From positions 1 through 44,669 of the forward strand of contig JBFMCT010000029.1 of the NCBI GenBank assembly GCA_040754375.1: a DNA stretch of 44,669 bases, written 5' to 3'. A program made the translations under genes and the position numbers. A model generated the notes under the pieces. It was not told the origin of the DNA. It searched no databases and saw only the letters and a program-made list of their open reading frames with translations. Within the stretch, counting starts at the first letter, position 1. Each line of letters starts with the position of its first letter. The stretch is from Actinomycetota bacterium. Lineage in GTDB: Bacteria > Actinomycetota > Acidimicrobiia > Acidimicrobiales > AC-14. This document shows positions 23,444 to 32,683 of the stretch, in pieces.

Positions 23444-24916
23444 TTACCCGGCGGTGGCCAGGGCGGACCTGACGATGTCGTGGTGGAGATACGGGCTCAC
23501 ACCGGTGATGTGGACCAGGTAGCCGCGGCTGCCGCGCACGAAGGCGAACCGCGTGCGGTCGGGGCCGCCTTCGGTGGAGACGACCGAACCGCGGGCGCCG
23601 CTGCCGGCGGGGACCGCGACGGCCCGGGGCCGCTCGACGCACCACGTCGTCATGCGCAGGGCCTCGAAGTGGAGCGGGCCACGTTCGGACGAGAACTGCA
23701 ACACCTGCACAGCGACCTGGCTGCCGTCCCCGACGAACACCCGCTGCGCGCCGTAGAGGAACCCGGCGTCCTCCAGCAGCACAGGCCCGACGGGGTCGTC
23801 GTATGCCCCCAGCCCCAGCAGTTCGGCCGGTACCGGTGCGAACCCGGCGACCTGCGGGAGGAAGTCCGGCAAGGCCAGTTCGGGCACGACAGCCTGGTCA
23901 GCAGTCCCGACAGTGGATGGTGGGGCCACACAGATGTGGCGGCGAGCTTCGACGGCCGCGGGCACCAAGGCGGGCGCAGCGACCATGACCGAGACCGGGA
24001 GAAGGACCAGGAACCGGGCCGGGGAAGGCCGGCATGTGCGCTCCTTCTGGCGCAGGCGCTCGGCGAGGTCGGGCGGAAGGGCCGGGATGTCTCCACGCTG
24101 ACGCCACTCGGGAACAGCGTCCTCGGAGGCGCCTGGCACGGGGCCCGGCAACGGCAAGGGGTGGGCCGGGAGCGTTCGCTTCGGAGGGCGGCGAAGCCTG
24201 CTCGCCGGCCAGATCCGCCGGTCCGGGGTATCGACCACGACTATCCCGAGGCGGCGGACGTCGCCTATCACCCGCACCTCCACGGGACCGGTGGGCAGGT
24301 CGCCGTTGTCAGCTAGACGGAACGCGTGCCTCGCGGCCCCGGCCGACGACAGTACGGCCCAGGGCGATGGCACCTGGCCCGGCACCATGGCGCCGGTCAG
24401 GAGCATCGACTGCCGCGGCCCTGGGCTGGCCGCGACCCGGAGAAGCCGGCGGGGCCACCGCCAGGCCTGCACCACGAACGCGGCCCCGATCACCAGGAGC
24501 GTCGCGGCGATGAGAAAGAGCACCCGGTACTCGGGGTTCCATCCCTCCAGCGGGCGGGCCCGGCTCGGGTTCTGGGGGTCGTAGCGGACGAGCACGGTCG
24601 CACCCCGCCAGTGATCCTCCAAGTCGTCGACGGGAAGGCTGGCTTCGACGAGCCGGCCTTCCTCGGTCGCGAAGGCCACCCGTACCCGGTCGGACACCTG
24701 CCACGACGACGCACCGACGACCTCGGCCGGAGCCACCACACCGTTGCGGTCCAGCTCGGCCATGGCCTGCCACTGGGAAAGGCCCATGACCGTGACCACC
24801 AGCGCCGGGGCGATCATCAGCCCGGCGGCCGCGAAGAAGGCGTTGCACTGTAAGCGAAGGCCGGGATCGTCCCCGGTCCGGATGGGAGGCGCCGGGTGGT
24901 GGCGTACGGCGGTCAC
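23444..24916 (-). CDS. DUF3592-like membrane protein
   Basis: The 490-residue product starts at ATG 24916, overlapping the stop of the upstream gene. It has a first membrane segment at about residues 27-47 (FFAAAGLMIAPALVVTVMGL), then a DUF3592-like part (VRVAFATEEGRLVEASLPVD and WRGATVLVRYDPQNPSRARP), a second membrane segment near 132-152, a basic cytoplasmic stretch, a third hydrophobic segment near 305-320 and a long C-terminal domain. That last part ends near VHITGVSPYLHHDIVRSAL and looks like the C-terminal region of the neighbouring exported protein. Function unknown. Confidence 0.6.
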   Translation of the reverse strand: MTAVRHHPAPPIRTGDDPGLRLQCNAFFAAAGLMIAPALVVTVMGLSQWQAMAELDRNGVVAPAEVVGASSWQVSDRVRVAFATEEGRLVEASLPVDDLEDHWRGATVLVRYDPQNPSRARPLEGWNPEYRVLFLIAATLLVIGAAFVVQAWRWPRRLLRVAASPGPRQSMLLTGAMVPGQVPSPWAVLSSAGAARHAFRLADNGDLPTGPVEVRVIGDVRRLGIVVVDTPDRRIWPASRLRRPPKRTLPAHPLPLPGPVPGASEDAVPEWRQRGDIPALPPDLAERLRQKERTCRPSPARFLVLLPVSVMVAAPALVPAAVEARRHICVAPPSTVGTADQAVVPELALPDFLPQVAGFAPVPAELLGLGAYDDPVGPVLLEDAGFLYGAQRVFVGDGSQVAVQVLQFSSERGPLHFEALRMTTWCVERPRAVAVPAGSGARGSVVSTEGGPDRTRFAFVRGSRGYLVHITGVSPYLHHDIVRSALATAG

Positions 24917-25629
24917 CCGACTGTTCCCCGCATCAGGAAGGCGACCTCACGCGCCCACGACTCCAATACCTCGAACGGATCGCCTTCGATCTTGCGGCAG
25001 ATGCACAGGTTCGCCCGCACGGCCGTGTCCCCCACGACGAAGCTGGCCCGCAGGGGAGGCCGCCGGTCGTGGTGGTAGGCGAACATGACGCCCCCGGCCA
25101 CCCCGGGCAAGGGCCGCAGGCTGCCCGCCACCCCGTGCTCGCACTCGGCCAAGAGCACGGTTCGGGCATAGGACGCGGCCGCCTCGGGGCTGGCCAAGCG
25201 GAATGCTTCGAGCCCGAATACCGTCGTCCCCGCCTCGAAGCCGACAGCTTGAGCCGCCCGCAGCCCGTTGGCGACCATGGCCTCCGTGACGGTCGACGGG
25301 AGGAGAAGCGGGGTGGACCGGCCATGGGCTTCGGGCGTGGCGTACTCGTGGTGCCCGGACATGAACGCGTCACCGAGGTCCGGCACCTGAGGTCTCGGGA
25401 CGAACCCGGACACGGTCTCGAGGGCCCGGCCGGGTGTGAACGGTGCGGGGTCGGGCTCGGCGGCCGGTACCGCGCCGCAGTCACGGGCGGGGGCCGCCGC
25501 CGCCGGTGACCGCCCGGTCAGCAGATCACTGCGAACGACGACGGCGCCAAGGGCCGACCCGACGAGCGCGACCATGACGAGCCCGACCACCAGCGCCCGT
25601 CCCGTCGGTTGTCCGTTCTCCTGCGCCAT
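24913..25629 (-). CDS. Signal-anchored extracytoplasmic protein, unknown
   Basis: The 238-residue product starts at ATG 25629. A hydrophobic segment at residues about 12-32 (ALVVGLVMVALVGSALGAVV) is a signal peptide or N-terminal anchor; an Ala/Pro-rich stretch follows. The exported part contains cysteines in RDCGAV, AECEHG and NLCICRK that could form disulphides. It overlaps the DUF3592-like gene by four bases and so is likely to be co-expressed with it. No family is recognised. Confidence 0.65.
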   Translation of the reverse strand: MAQENGQPTGRALVVGLVMVALVGSALGAVVVRSDLLTGRSPAAAAPARDCGAVPAAEPDPAPFTPGRALETVSGFVPRPQVPDLGDAFMSGHHEYATPEAHGRSTPLLLPSTVTEAMVANGLRAAQAVGFEAGTTVFGLEAFRLASPEAAASYARTVLLAECEHGVAGSLRPLPGVAGGVMFAYHHDRRPPLRASFVVGDTAVRANLCICRKIEGDPFEVLESWAREVAFLMRGTVG

Positions 25630-25715
25630 CGGGGCCCGCGTCCTTCCGTCCCCGGGTACATCGGCCAGGCGGGCCCGATGCTTGACTCCAATGACGAGAG
25701 CGCGATGATCGGTAC

Positions 25716-26066
25716 GTGGCCAGAGGCCGGATCAGGCGGGCGTGGTCCTGGTTGTGGGCCCCTACGGCCTGGCGGCCCGGCACGTCGAGGTCGTCACCAC
25801 CGAACTGGGAGTGCCCGCTCTGTCATCGTCCGGTGGTCGTTGGCGGCACCACCCGGCTCGGCAGCGTGTTCACCGGTCCGATGATGGTGCCGCCCACCCG
25901 CCAGGAGCTCATCAATGCCTGTGCGGCCCACGGCCGAGCCCGCTGGCCCGAGCCGCCGCCTGGCCGACGGGCCACGGGGCACCGGCGTTCAGGTGGCCAT
26001 GGCGACCCCGGAGAGGTAGTCCCGAACGAGAGCACCGACCAGCGCGGGCTTGTCGATGGGGAGTGA
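25716..26066 (+). CDS. Small zinc-finger-like protein, tentative
   Basis: A rightward frame from GTG 25716 encodes 116 residues, of which the first 80 look like a real protein: a Trp/Arg-rich start (RRAWSWLWAPTAWRPG), then WECPLCHRPVVVGGTTRLGS and MVPPTRQELINACAAHGRA. CPLC with the later CAAH could hold one zinc. Codon use in this part is G/C-biased at third positions as in a genuine gene. Its 3' end runs 78 bases into the convergent hydrolase gene, so the true stop or a frameshift may be elsewhere. Confidence 0.45.
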   Translation: MARGRIRRAWSWLWAPTAWRPGTSRSSPPNWECPLCHRPVVVGGTTRLGSVFTGPMMVPPTRQELINACAAHGRARWPEPPPGRRATGHRRSGGHGDPGEVVPNESTDQRGLVDGE

Positions 26067-26759
26067 GTGCTCGCCGGGCAGGATGGCGAGGCGGGCTTCA
26101 GGGATCGTGCGGGCGATCTTGGCGGCGTGCTCGGCCGTCACTGTGTCATGGTCGGCGGCCACGACCAGGGTGCTGGCCCGGAGGCCTCCTAGCTCGTCGA
26201 GGTCCACCAGAGGGAACGCGGTCCACGCGGGCGCCAGCTTCTCCCATACGACGTCGAAGTGCCCCGGGCCGTCGGGGGACACGGCGGCGTACATCTCCCG
26301 TAGGAACGGGGGCAGAGCCTCGATGGGGACCCGCTCCGGAAGGGGCAGCATCTCGGCGGGGAGGCCGTCCTCGGTGAGCGCGCAGCCCATGAAGGTAAGG
26401 GTTCTCACCAGGTCGGGCCGGGTCAGGGCGACAAGCAGGGCGATGACCGCTCCGTCGCTCCAGCCGACGAGGTGCGCCGGAGCGATGGCCAGCCGATCGA
26501 GGTAAGCGACCGTGTCGGCAGCCATGTTCTGGTAGGTGATCGGGCCGGCCACGTCGGGCGTGCGGCCGTGGCCCCGCCGCTCGGGGCGGTACACCCGGTA
26601 GGAGGGCGCGAGTTGAGATGCAAGGCCGGCGAATGTGTCGATCGTGCACATCCCGCCGTGGAGGAGAACGAGCGGCTCACCGGTCCCGGAGATCTCGTGG
26701 TAGGTGCGGACGCCGTCGAGGTCGACGTAGCCCTGTTGAGCGGCTTCTTCGATGGTCAT
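25989..26759 (-). CDS. Alpha/beta hydrolase
   Basis: ATG 26759 gives 256 residues; an upstream start at 26774 is possible. Fold features: oxyanion region VLLHGGMCTIDTFAGLA, nucleophile elbow GWSDGA, acid ADHDTVTAEHA and catalytic His in LPGEHSLPIDKP. The nearest characterised groups are haloperoxidase- or lactone-hydrolase-like enzymes. The substrate cannot be read from the sequence. It lies beside an HD-GYP/LuxR gene with another alpha/beta hydrolase on the far side, all leftward. Confidence 0.85.
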   Translation of the reverse strand: MTIEEAAQQGYVDLDGVRTYHEISGTGEPLVLLHGGMCTIDTFAGLASQLAPSYRVYRPERRGHGRTPDVAGPITYQNMAADTVAYLDRLAIAPAHLVGWSDGAVIALLVALTRPDLVRTLTFMGCALTEDGLPAEMLPLPERVPIEALPPFLREMYAAVSPDGPGHFDVVWEKLAPAWTAFPLVDLDELGGLRASTLVVAADHDTVTAEHAAKIARTIPEARLAILPGEHSLPIDKPALVGALVRDYLSGVAMAT

Positions 26760-26805
26760 GGCTGAGAGTCGCACGCCGTAGCCGGACTGCCATGAGGAGT
26801 TCCCC

Positions 26806-28404
26806 TCAGGGCCCCTCGCCGCCGTCCCAGGCGCTGACCAGCTCGTGGCGCATGGCGAACATGGCGGCCTCGGCCCGCGTCGATACGCCGATCTTCAGGT
26901 AGATGCGCTCGATGTGGTTGCCGGCCGTCTTGGGTGTGATGCCGAGTTGGGCGCCGATCTGCTTGGCGGTCATCCCGCGGGCCGCAAGCTGGAGGACCTC
27001 GATCTCGCGCGGGGTCAGCCCGGCGGGCGTTGCGCGCGCCCGCCGAGCGACATGGCCGGCGGCCGCCAGGACGGCGTCAACCGCGGAAGGGTCGAGCTCG
27101 CCGTCGCGGGCGGCCCGGCGCAGCTCGCCTCCGGCCGCGTCCCGGGGCCAGGCCGATCGGTGGGGCCGGTCCTCGAGGAGAGCGTGGTACACGTCGGCGG
27201 CCGCCAGCAGCCTGCCCAGTCTTGGTACGGCACCACCGGCCACGGCCCGCGGGTAGCCCGAGCCGTCGTGGCGCTCGTGGGCGGCGGAGGCGATCGAGGC
27301 CAGTAGCGCCAGGCGCCCCGCCCGATGAACGACCCGGTCGGTGTAGTAGGCGTGCAGCCGCACCCTTTCCATCTCGCTGTCGGTCAGCGGCCCAGGCTTG
27401 TCCCAGATCGAGTTCGGGACACCGTTGCGGCCGATGTCGTGGATGAGGGCGGCCCGCCGCAGTGTCACGAGTTGCTCGTCGGGCAGCCCCAGCTCTCGTC
27501 CGGCCGAGACCGCGAGCGACGCCACGCCTCGCGAGTGACCGGTGAACCACGGCGACTTGAGGTCGGCGTAGTCGCCCATGAGCTCCAGCGCGCTGTCGAG
27601 CTCGCGGTTGGTGAGCCCCCCTCGACCACGCGGCTGGGAGGCGACGACGTGCTGCCACGACGACTCGGCGTCGACACCGGCCAGGACGTCCTCGGCCACC
27701 TCGCACCACGCGTCGGCCAGCGCGGGGCCGACGGTGGCCGCCCCCCGGCGGGCCGCCCGCCTGGTGGCCTCGGCCCCGCCACTGCGGTCGTGCACCTCGA
27801 CCAGGGTGGCCAGGTTGGCGATCCGGACCGGCAGGCGCACCTGGTCACCGCGCAGCTTGTCCGGGATGCCCTTGCCGTCCCATTGCTCGAAGGTCTGCAG
27901 AAGCGAATCGACCACCGCCTCACCGAGATCGAGCCGGCGAGCCATCTCTGCGCTCACCCGGCAGTGAGCGAGCAGAGCCGATGTCAGCGTGGAGCCCCCC
28001 GAGCTGAGCAGTTGGAAACGGGCCCTGGCCCGGCGTAGGACGCCGCCATCGCCCCCGGCTCGCCCCATCGCGAACCGTAGGAAGGCGAGGTTCGTGAGGG
28101 TGTCGTAGACGCCCGCCCGAAAGGAGATGTCGTCACCGAAGAGGCTCGACAGTTCGAACGACGAGCCGGTACAGCCCGCGGCCACGAACAGCGTTGCCCA
28201 GTATGCGGCGTCACGGTCCTCCTGGGGGGTATCGATCCGGTCGGCGAGCCGGACCGCTATCACACAGGAGCGCAGGACGTGCTCCAGCGGCTGTCCCAGA
28301 CCGAGGTCGCTGGCGATGGCGATCGACCCGACGACCTCGGACAGGTGCACGCCCGAGGAGGCGTCGTCCCGAGCGGAACCGCTGGCCCCCATCGGCCCCA
28401 GCAT
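26806..28404 (-). CDS. Tandem HD-GYP protein with LuxR-type DNA-binding domain
   Basis: ATG 28404 (or 28392) gives about 532 residues; the frame continues upstream through the next gene, but that is only a shadow. The C-terminal half of the metal-dependent HD-GYP domain is clear: HDIGRNGVPNSIWDKPGPLT from about residue 322 and ERHDGSGYPRA near 380, with the DVYHALLEDRPHR tail. The N-terminal half repeats its architecture in degenerate form (FEQWDGKGIPDKLRG near 175, ANLATLVEVHDR) without the HD pair. A LuxR helix-turn-helix closes the protein (LTPREIEVLQLAARGMTAKQ, then AGNHIERIYLKIGVSTRAEA). Such HD-GYP domains degrade cyclic di-GMP in other bacteria; the fusion suggests transcription control coupled to a cyclic nucleotide. 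Confidence 0.85.
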   Translation of the reverse strand: MLGPMGASGSARDDASSGVHLSEVVGSIAIASDLGLGQPLEHVLRSCVIAVRLADRIDTPQEDRDAAYWATLFVAAGCTGSSFELSSLFGDDISFRAGVYDTLTNLAFLRFAMGRAGGDGGVLRRARARFQLLSSGGSTLTSALLAHCRVSAEMARRLDLGEAVVDSLLQTFEQWDGKGIPDKLRGDQVRLPVRIANLATLVEVHDRSGGAEATRRAARRGAATVGPALADAWCEVAEDVLAGVDAESSWQHVVASQPRGRGGLTNRELDSALELMGDYADLKSPWFTGHSRGVASLAVSAGRELGLPDEQLVTLRRAALIHDIGRNGVPNSIWDKPGPLTDSEMERVRLHAYYTDRVVHRAGRLALLASIASAAHERHDGSGYPRAVAGGAVPRLGRLLAAADVYHALLEDRPHRSAWPRDAAGGELRRAARDGELDPSAVDAVLAAAGHVARRARATPAGLTPREIEVLQLAARGMTAKQIGAQLGITPKTAGNHIERIYLKIGVSTRAEAAMFAMRHELVSAWDGGEGP

Positions 28405-28507
28405 TCCAGGCGCCGGGCCCCAGTGGAGGCCGGTGGCACGGTGCACGCCCCAGGCCGGGCCCGGACCGGGACTTCTTCGGTCGCCAGGCCCGGCCGGGGC
28501 CGGCCGG

Positions 28508-29344
28508 TTAGCTGCCGGGCTCGGCGAGGAAGTCGAGGACCAGCGTGCTGACGAGGTCGGGCGCGGTGTCGATGGCGACATGCTGCTGGCCGGCGAGGAC
28601 CTCGACTCGGGCGTCGGGCAGGGCCGCGGCGACGGCCTCGGTGGACGACTGCAGGAACGGGGGGCTGTCGCTGCCCAGGAGCATGAGGGTCGGCACGGCC
28701 AGCGCCGTGAACCGGTCGGGGTCGAACTGGTATGCGGCCGACGCCCGTTCCTCTCGCAGGAGGGTGTGGGCCGCGGCCACCCGTCCCTGCCAGGCGGGCA
28801 GGCGCCGGGCCCGGTCGAGCTCGTGCTCGGGCATACGCACCACGTCCCGGAAGAACGTGGCCAACAGTTCGTCGCGCTCGCCCGCGGCCAGCAGGGCCTC
28901 CATGCGTTCGACGACATCGGGAGGGGCGGCGCCGTCGTCGAACAGGACGGGCGGTTCGTAGAGCACCAGCTTGCGGACGTTGGGGGCCCGCAAGGTGGCC
29001 TCCAGCGAGCACAGGGCCCCGTAAGAGTGCCCGAACAGGTCGACCGGGGCCCCCGATTGGCCGGCCAGCGCATCGATCACGGCCGCCACATCGTCGTACT
29101 CCCGCTCGATGTCGTAGTCCTCGGCGTCCCCGCTGGCCCCCCGGCCCCGCCGGTCGACGGCACACACCAGGGCGTCGACCCCCAGCCGTTCGGTCACGGG
29201 AGCCCAGCGCGTGTGGTCGGCCGTCGTCCCGTGCACGAGCACGAGGGGCCGGCCCCGGCCCGTGGCCCACCATGCGATCTCCACCCCGTCGGGTGCGGTC
29301 GTCGAACCCTGCACCTGCCCCACCTCCTGCACCGGCATGCTCAT
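28508..29344 (-). CDS. Alpha/beta hydrolase
   Basis: ATG 29344 with GGAGG upstream (GAGGAGGCC) gives 278 residues; an upstream ATG at 29398 is possible. Features: LVLVHGTTADHTRWAPV (oxyanion), nucleophile FGHSYGALCSLEA, PVLFDDGAAPP lid region, and acid/His region VLAGQQHVAID. The family includes esterases, epoxide hydrolases and haloperoxidase-like enzymes. Its stop is 103 bases before the HD-GYP gene start. The rightward BTAD regulator begins 84 bases beyond its start, so a divergent promoter region lies between. Confidence 0.85.
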   Translation of the reverse strand: MSMPVQEVGQVQGSTTAPDGVEIAWWATGRGRPLVLVHGTTADHTRWAPVTERLGVDALVCAVDRRGRGASGDAEDYDIEREYDDVAAVIDALAGQSGAPVDLFGHSYGALCSLEATLRAPNVRKLVLYEPPVLFDDGAAPPDVVERMEALLAAGERDELLATFFRDVVRMPEHELDRARRLPAWQGRVAAAHTLLREERASAAYQFDPDRFTALAVPTLMLLGSDSPPFLQSSTEAVAAALPDARVEVLAGQQHVAIDTAPDLVSTLVLDFLAEPGS

Positions 29345-29427
29345 CTTCGCGGCCTCCTCCTGCTCGGTTGTGGGCCCAGTCTGGGGGCACCACCTCACGC
29401 GGACCTTGCGGGACCTACGCTGGCCCG

Positions 29428-32400
29428 GTGGCGCCGCGGGTCCGGGTCATCGGCCCCCTCGCCGTGGAGGAGGGCGACGCCCGGCTGGAAGGGCCGGGCC
29501 TGGGAGGGGCCCGGGAGCGGCGCCTGCTGGCCGTCCTGGCCATGGCCGGAGGCGAGGCCCTACCCAAAGACGTGCTGGCCGAGCGCCTGTGGGACCGCCC
29601 TCCCGTACGCCACGCGGCCGCCGTAGAAACGGCCGTCAGCCTCCTGCGCCGGGCCGTCAGGCCCTGGGGTCTGGACATCGAGACCCGCCACGGCGGCTAC
29701 CGGCTGGCGTGCTCGTCGGACTGGCAGGAGCTGCACGGGGCCATGGCCGCCGGCCGCTGGGACGAGGCCCTCGCCTTGGCCGCCGGGGAGTTGCTGGCCG
29801 GTGAACCGGCGACCGAGTGGGTCGTACGCCAGAGGAGCGAGCTGGCCCGCGCCCGGCTGGATGTCACCGTCAAGGCCGCCGGTACGGCCGCTGCCCGGGG
29901 CGACGACGAGGCCGCCGCCTTGCGGTTCGCAGCGGCGGTACGCGAGGCCCCCCTGCGAGAGGACGCCCACCGCGGCCTGATGGCCGCCCTGGCCCACCTG
30001 GGCCGGCCGGCCGAGGCCCTCCGGGCCTACGAGCACTGCCGCCGGGCCCTGCGCGAGGAGTTGGGGACGGCCCCTGCGCCCGAGACCGACGCCCTCTACG
30101 AACAGGTCCTGGCCGGCCGGCCCCCCACTCGGCCATCCTCGTCCCCGCCCGCGGGCCGGCCGGGGCCACCCCGCGGCGAGGTCGACGCGCCCCTGCTCGG
30201 TCGCCGGGCCCAGCTCGGACGGCTGGCCGCCGCCATAGGGGCCGCTGCCGCCGGCCGTGGGCCGCGGGTGGTGCTGGTGGCGGGCGAACCGGGGATCGGC
30301 AAGAGCCGGCTCGTGGACGAGGCGGTGGCCCGCGCTCCCGTCCCTGAGGTGCGGCGGGCGGCCTGCTTCCGCTTGCTGGCCGGCGTCCCCTACGGGGCGC
30401 TGCGCGACCTCGCCCCAGAACTGGCCCCGGACCTGGACGCCGGGCCGGCCCCGGGGGTCGCCCCGGCCGCGGTCGCCGGCCGGCTGGCGGCGCGGTGGTT
30501 GGAGGCCCTGGCGGGCCGCCCGGTGGTCGTGGTGGTGGACGACCTCGGATGGGCCGATCCCCCGAGCCTCACTGCGCTGGGGCTCGTCCTGCGGGCCCGT
30601 CCGAGCAAGCTGGCCCTGCTGGCCACGGGCCGCGAGGCCGACCTGGCGGGCGAAGGGGCCCCCACCCAGTTCCTCGAACTGGCCTCCGGCCTCGGGGCCC
30701 TCGAACGGCTCGACCTGGGGCCGCTGGGCGCCGACGAGGTGATGGCCGGCGGCTACGCGTTCGAGCTCTGGGAACGTTCGGGCGGGCACCCCCTGCTGCT
30801 GCGCGAGCTGCTGGCCGGCGCCCAGGACTCCGACCTGGCCGCGGGTGTGCTCGGCCGGGCCCGGACGGCCGGGGCCGACGCCGTGGAGCTGGTGCGGGCG
30901 GCCGCTGTCGTGGGCCGGCCGGTCCCCCTGGGCTCGTTGGCCACCCTGGCCCGCATCACGGGCGCCGGAGCCCGGCGCGCCGCTGGCGCGCTGGCCGACG
31001 CCGGGCTCATGGCCGAAGCCCGCGGGACGTGGCGGGTGCGCCACGACGTGTTCGCCGACCTGGTCCTGGGGGAGCTCGACCCGCCGGCCAGGCGGGACTG
31101 GCACAGCCGGGCCGTCGAGTGGCTGCTCACCTCCGAGGCCGGGCCCGAGGAGGTGGCCCACCACGCACTTGCCGCCGGGGACTGGCCCAGGGCGCTGGCC
31201 GCCAGCCTGGACGCCGGCGAGCGGGCGGCGGCGGCCTACTCCAACCGGGAGGCGGCCGGCCACTACGGACGGGCCCTGGCCGTCCTCGACGAGCAGCCGG
31301 GGGCCACCCCGGACAGGCCCGCGGTCCGCCACCGGGCGGCCGTGGGCCGGGCACGGGCACTCCTCGTGTTGGGCGAGACCGAGCAGGCGGCCGCCACCGT
31401 CGCCTCCCTGCCCGCCGGGCAGGGCCCGGCCGAGGTGGAGCGCCTGCTGGTCGAGGCCGACTGCCACTGGGCGGCGTGGAAGCCGTCCCTGGCCCTCGCC
31501 CCGGCCCGCGCCGCCCTCGACCTGGCGACGTCGCTGGGCGACGACGACCTGGCGGGCCGGGCCCACGCCTTCATCGCCAACCCCTACGGCAGCCTGGGCG
31601 AGCTCGCCCTGGCGTCCGAGCACGTCGCCGCCGCCCTGGCCGTGGCCGAGCGCCGGGGCGTCGCGCCGCCCGCCCTGGTCGTCTACCGCCTGGCCCTGGT
31701 CCGCCACCAGCGGGGCGAGGAGCCCGGCGCCCTGGAGGCCCTCGATTGGTGCCGGGCGCTGGCCACCGACCAGCACGACGAGCGCGCCCTGGTGTTCGAG
31801 CGGGTGGTCAGGGCGTGGGCGCTGGGCGCCCTGGGCCGCTACGGCGAGGCCCTGGCCGCCCTCGACGACGTGGGTTCGGTGGGGCGGGGCGAGGAGGCAG
31901 TGGTGCGGGCCCGGGTGCCCAATACCCGGGCTTCGCTCCTGTTCGACCTCGGTTTGGTGGAGATGGCTCTCGACGCCGACGAGGAGAGCCTGGAGATCGC
32001 TTGTGACCAGGGTGGCCCGGCGGCCCTCGAGCCCCGAGTCCACACCCTTCTCAACCTGGCGGCCGACCACCTGCGTCTCGGGGACCCGGGCCGGGCCGCC
32101 ACCCGGCTGGCCGAGGCCGAGGCCTTGGTGCCCGAAGCCGAGTACGCCCGGTTCCGCTACCTCAACCGCCTCCACTGGGCCCGCGGCCTGCTCGCCCTGG
32201 CCGGCGACGACATTGAGACCGCCCTGGCCGCAGCCGCCGAGACGGCGACGATGGCCGACCGCTACGGGGCGCCCAAGTACCGAGCCAGGGCGCACCTGCT
32301 GAGGGGCGAGGCCCTGGCCCGGCTGCCGGCCGGCGCCCGGGCGGGCGCCGAAGCCCGGTCCGAGCTGAGGGCCGGCATCCGCGTGGCCGAGGGCCACGGC

Positions 32401-32538
32401 TTCGCGGCCTTGGCCGAGCACGGCCACCGCCTGGCCGCGGCGGCCACGGCCAGCGCCCACCACGAGCGGCGGGCCAGCCAGTGGAGGGCACGGATGGTGG
32501 CCTCGGTCGACGGCCCCCTACGGGACCGCCTCCACTGA
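29428..32538 (+). CDS. BTAD-AAA-TPR transcriptional regulator (SARP/LAL-like)
   Basis: GTG 29428 is the first in-frame start clear of the divergent hydrolase; the open frame upstream is a shadow. Of 1036 residues, about 1-95 form an OmpR-type winged helix (RVRVIGPLAVEEGD, then AVETAVSLLRRAVRPWGLDI), 100-235 a BTAD helical domain (LREDAHRGLMAALAHLGRPA), and a Pro-rich linker follows. The ATPase domain has VLVAGEPGIGKSRLVDEAV (Walker A, about residue 285) and VVVVVDDLGWADPPSL (Walker B, about 365). The rest is a TPR-like helical array. SARP-type proteins activate secondary-metabolite or stress genes; the target here is unknown. The repeat-rich region is very Ala/Arg-rich, so domain limits are approximate. 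Confidence 0.88.
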   Translation: MAPRVRVIGPLAVEEGDARLEGPGLGGARERRLLAVLAMAGGEALPKDVLAERLWDRPPVRHAAAVETAVSLLRRAVRPWGLDIETRHGGYRLACSSDWQELHGAMAAGRWDEALALAAGELLAGEPATEWVVRQRSELARARLDVTVKAAGTAAARGDDEAAALRFAAAVREAPLREDAHRGLMAALAHLGRPAEALRAYEHCRRALREELGTAPAPETDALYEQVLAGRPPTRPSSSPPAGRPGPPRGEVDAPLLGRRAQLGRLAAAIGAAAAGRGPRVVLVAGEPGIGKSRLVDEAVARAPVPEVRRAACFRLLAGVPYGALRDLAPELAPDLDAGPAPGVAPAAVAGRLAARWLEALAGRPVVVVVDDLGWADPPSLTALGLVLRARPSKLALLATGREADLAGEGAPTQFLELASGLGALERLDLGPLGADEVMAGGYAFELWERSGGHPLLLRELLAGAQDSDLAAGVLGRARTAGADAVELVRAAAVVGRPVPLGSLATLARITGAGARRAAGALADAGLMAEARGTWRVRHDVFADLVLGELDPPARRDWHSRAVEWLLTSEAGPEEVAHHALAAGDWPRALAASLDAGERAAAAYSNREAAGHYGRALAVLDEQPGATPDRPAVRHRAAVGRARALLVLGETEQAAATVASLPAGQGPAEVERLLVEADCHWAAWKPSLALAPARAALDLATSLGDDDLAGRAHAFIANPYGSLGELALASEHVAAALAVAERRGVAPPALVVYRLALVRHQRGEEPGALEALDWCRALATDQHDERALVFERVVRAWALGALGRYGEALAALDDVGSVGRGEEAVVRARVPNTRASLLFDLGLVEMALDADEESLEIACDQGGPAALEPRVHTLLNLAADHLRLGDPGRAATRLAEAEALVPEAEYARFRYLNRLHWARGLLALAGDDIETALAAAAETATMADRYGAPKYRARAHLLRGEALARLPAGARAGAEARSELRAGIRVAEGHGFAALAEHGHRLAAAATASAHHERRASQWRARMVASVDGPLRDRLH

Positions 32539-32683
32539 CGGCGCCCACTCGGCACGAGCCATGGCCCCGGTTTCCCGGCCCACCACCAGTCCACGCCAGC
32601 TCAGGGCTGGTGGGCACGCACGGTTGCCCGGCGATCGCGACGGCCGTGAGGTTGGCGCAAGGGGCCGGGGTTAGGGTCGCCGA

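Noticed and set aside
28732-29427. In-frame upstream extension of the BTAD regulator
   Set aside because: It would lie wholly across the divergent hydrolase gene and is low-complexity Arg/Pro; the winged helix starts right after GTG 29428.
29560-32463. Leftward open frame of 967 codons opposite the BTAD regulator
   Set aside because: Same kind of shadow; no start with a ribosome site, no domains, and the rightward frame has a convincing ATPase and winged helix.
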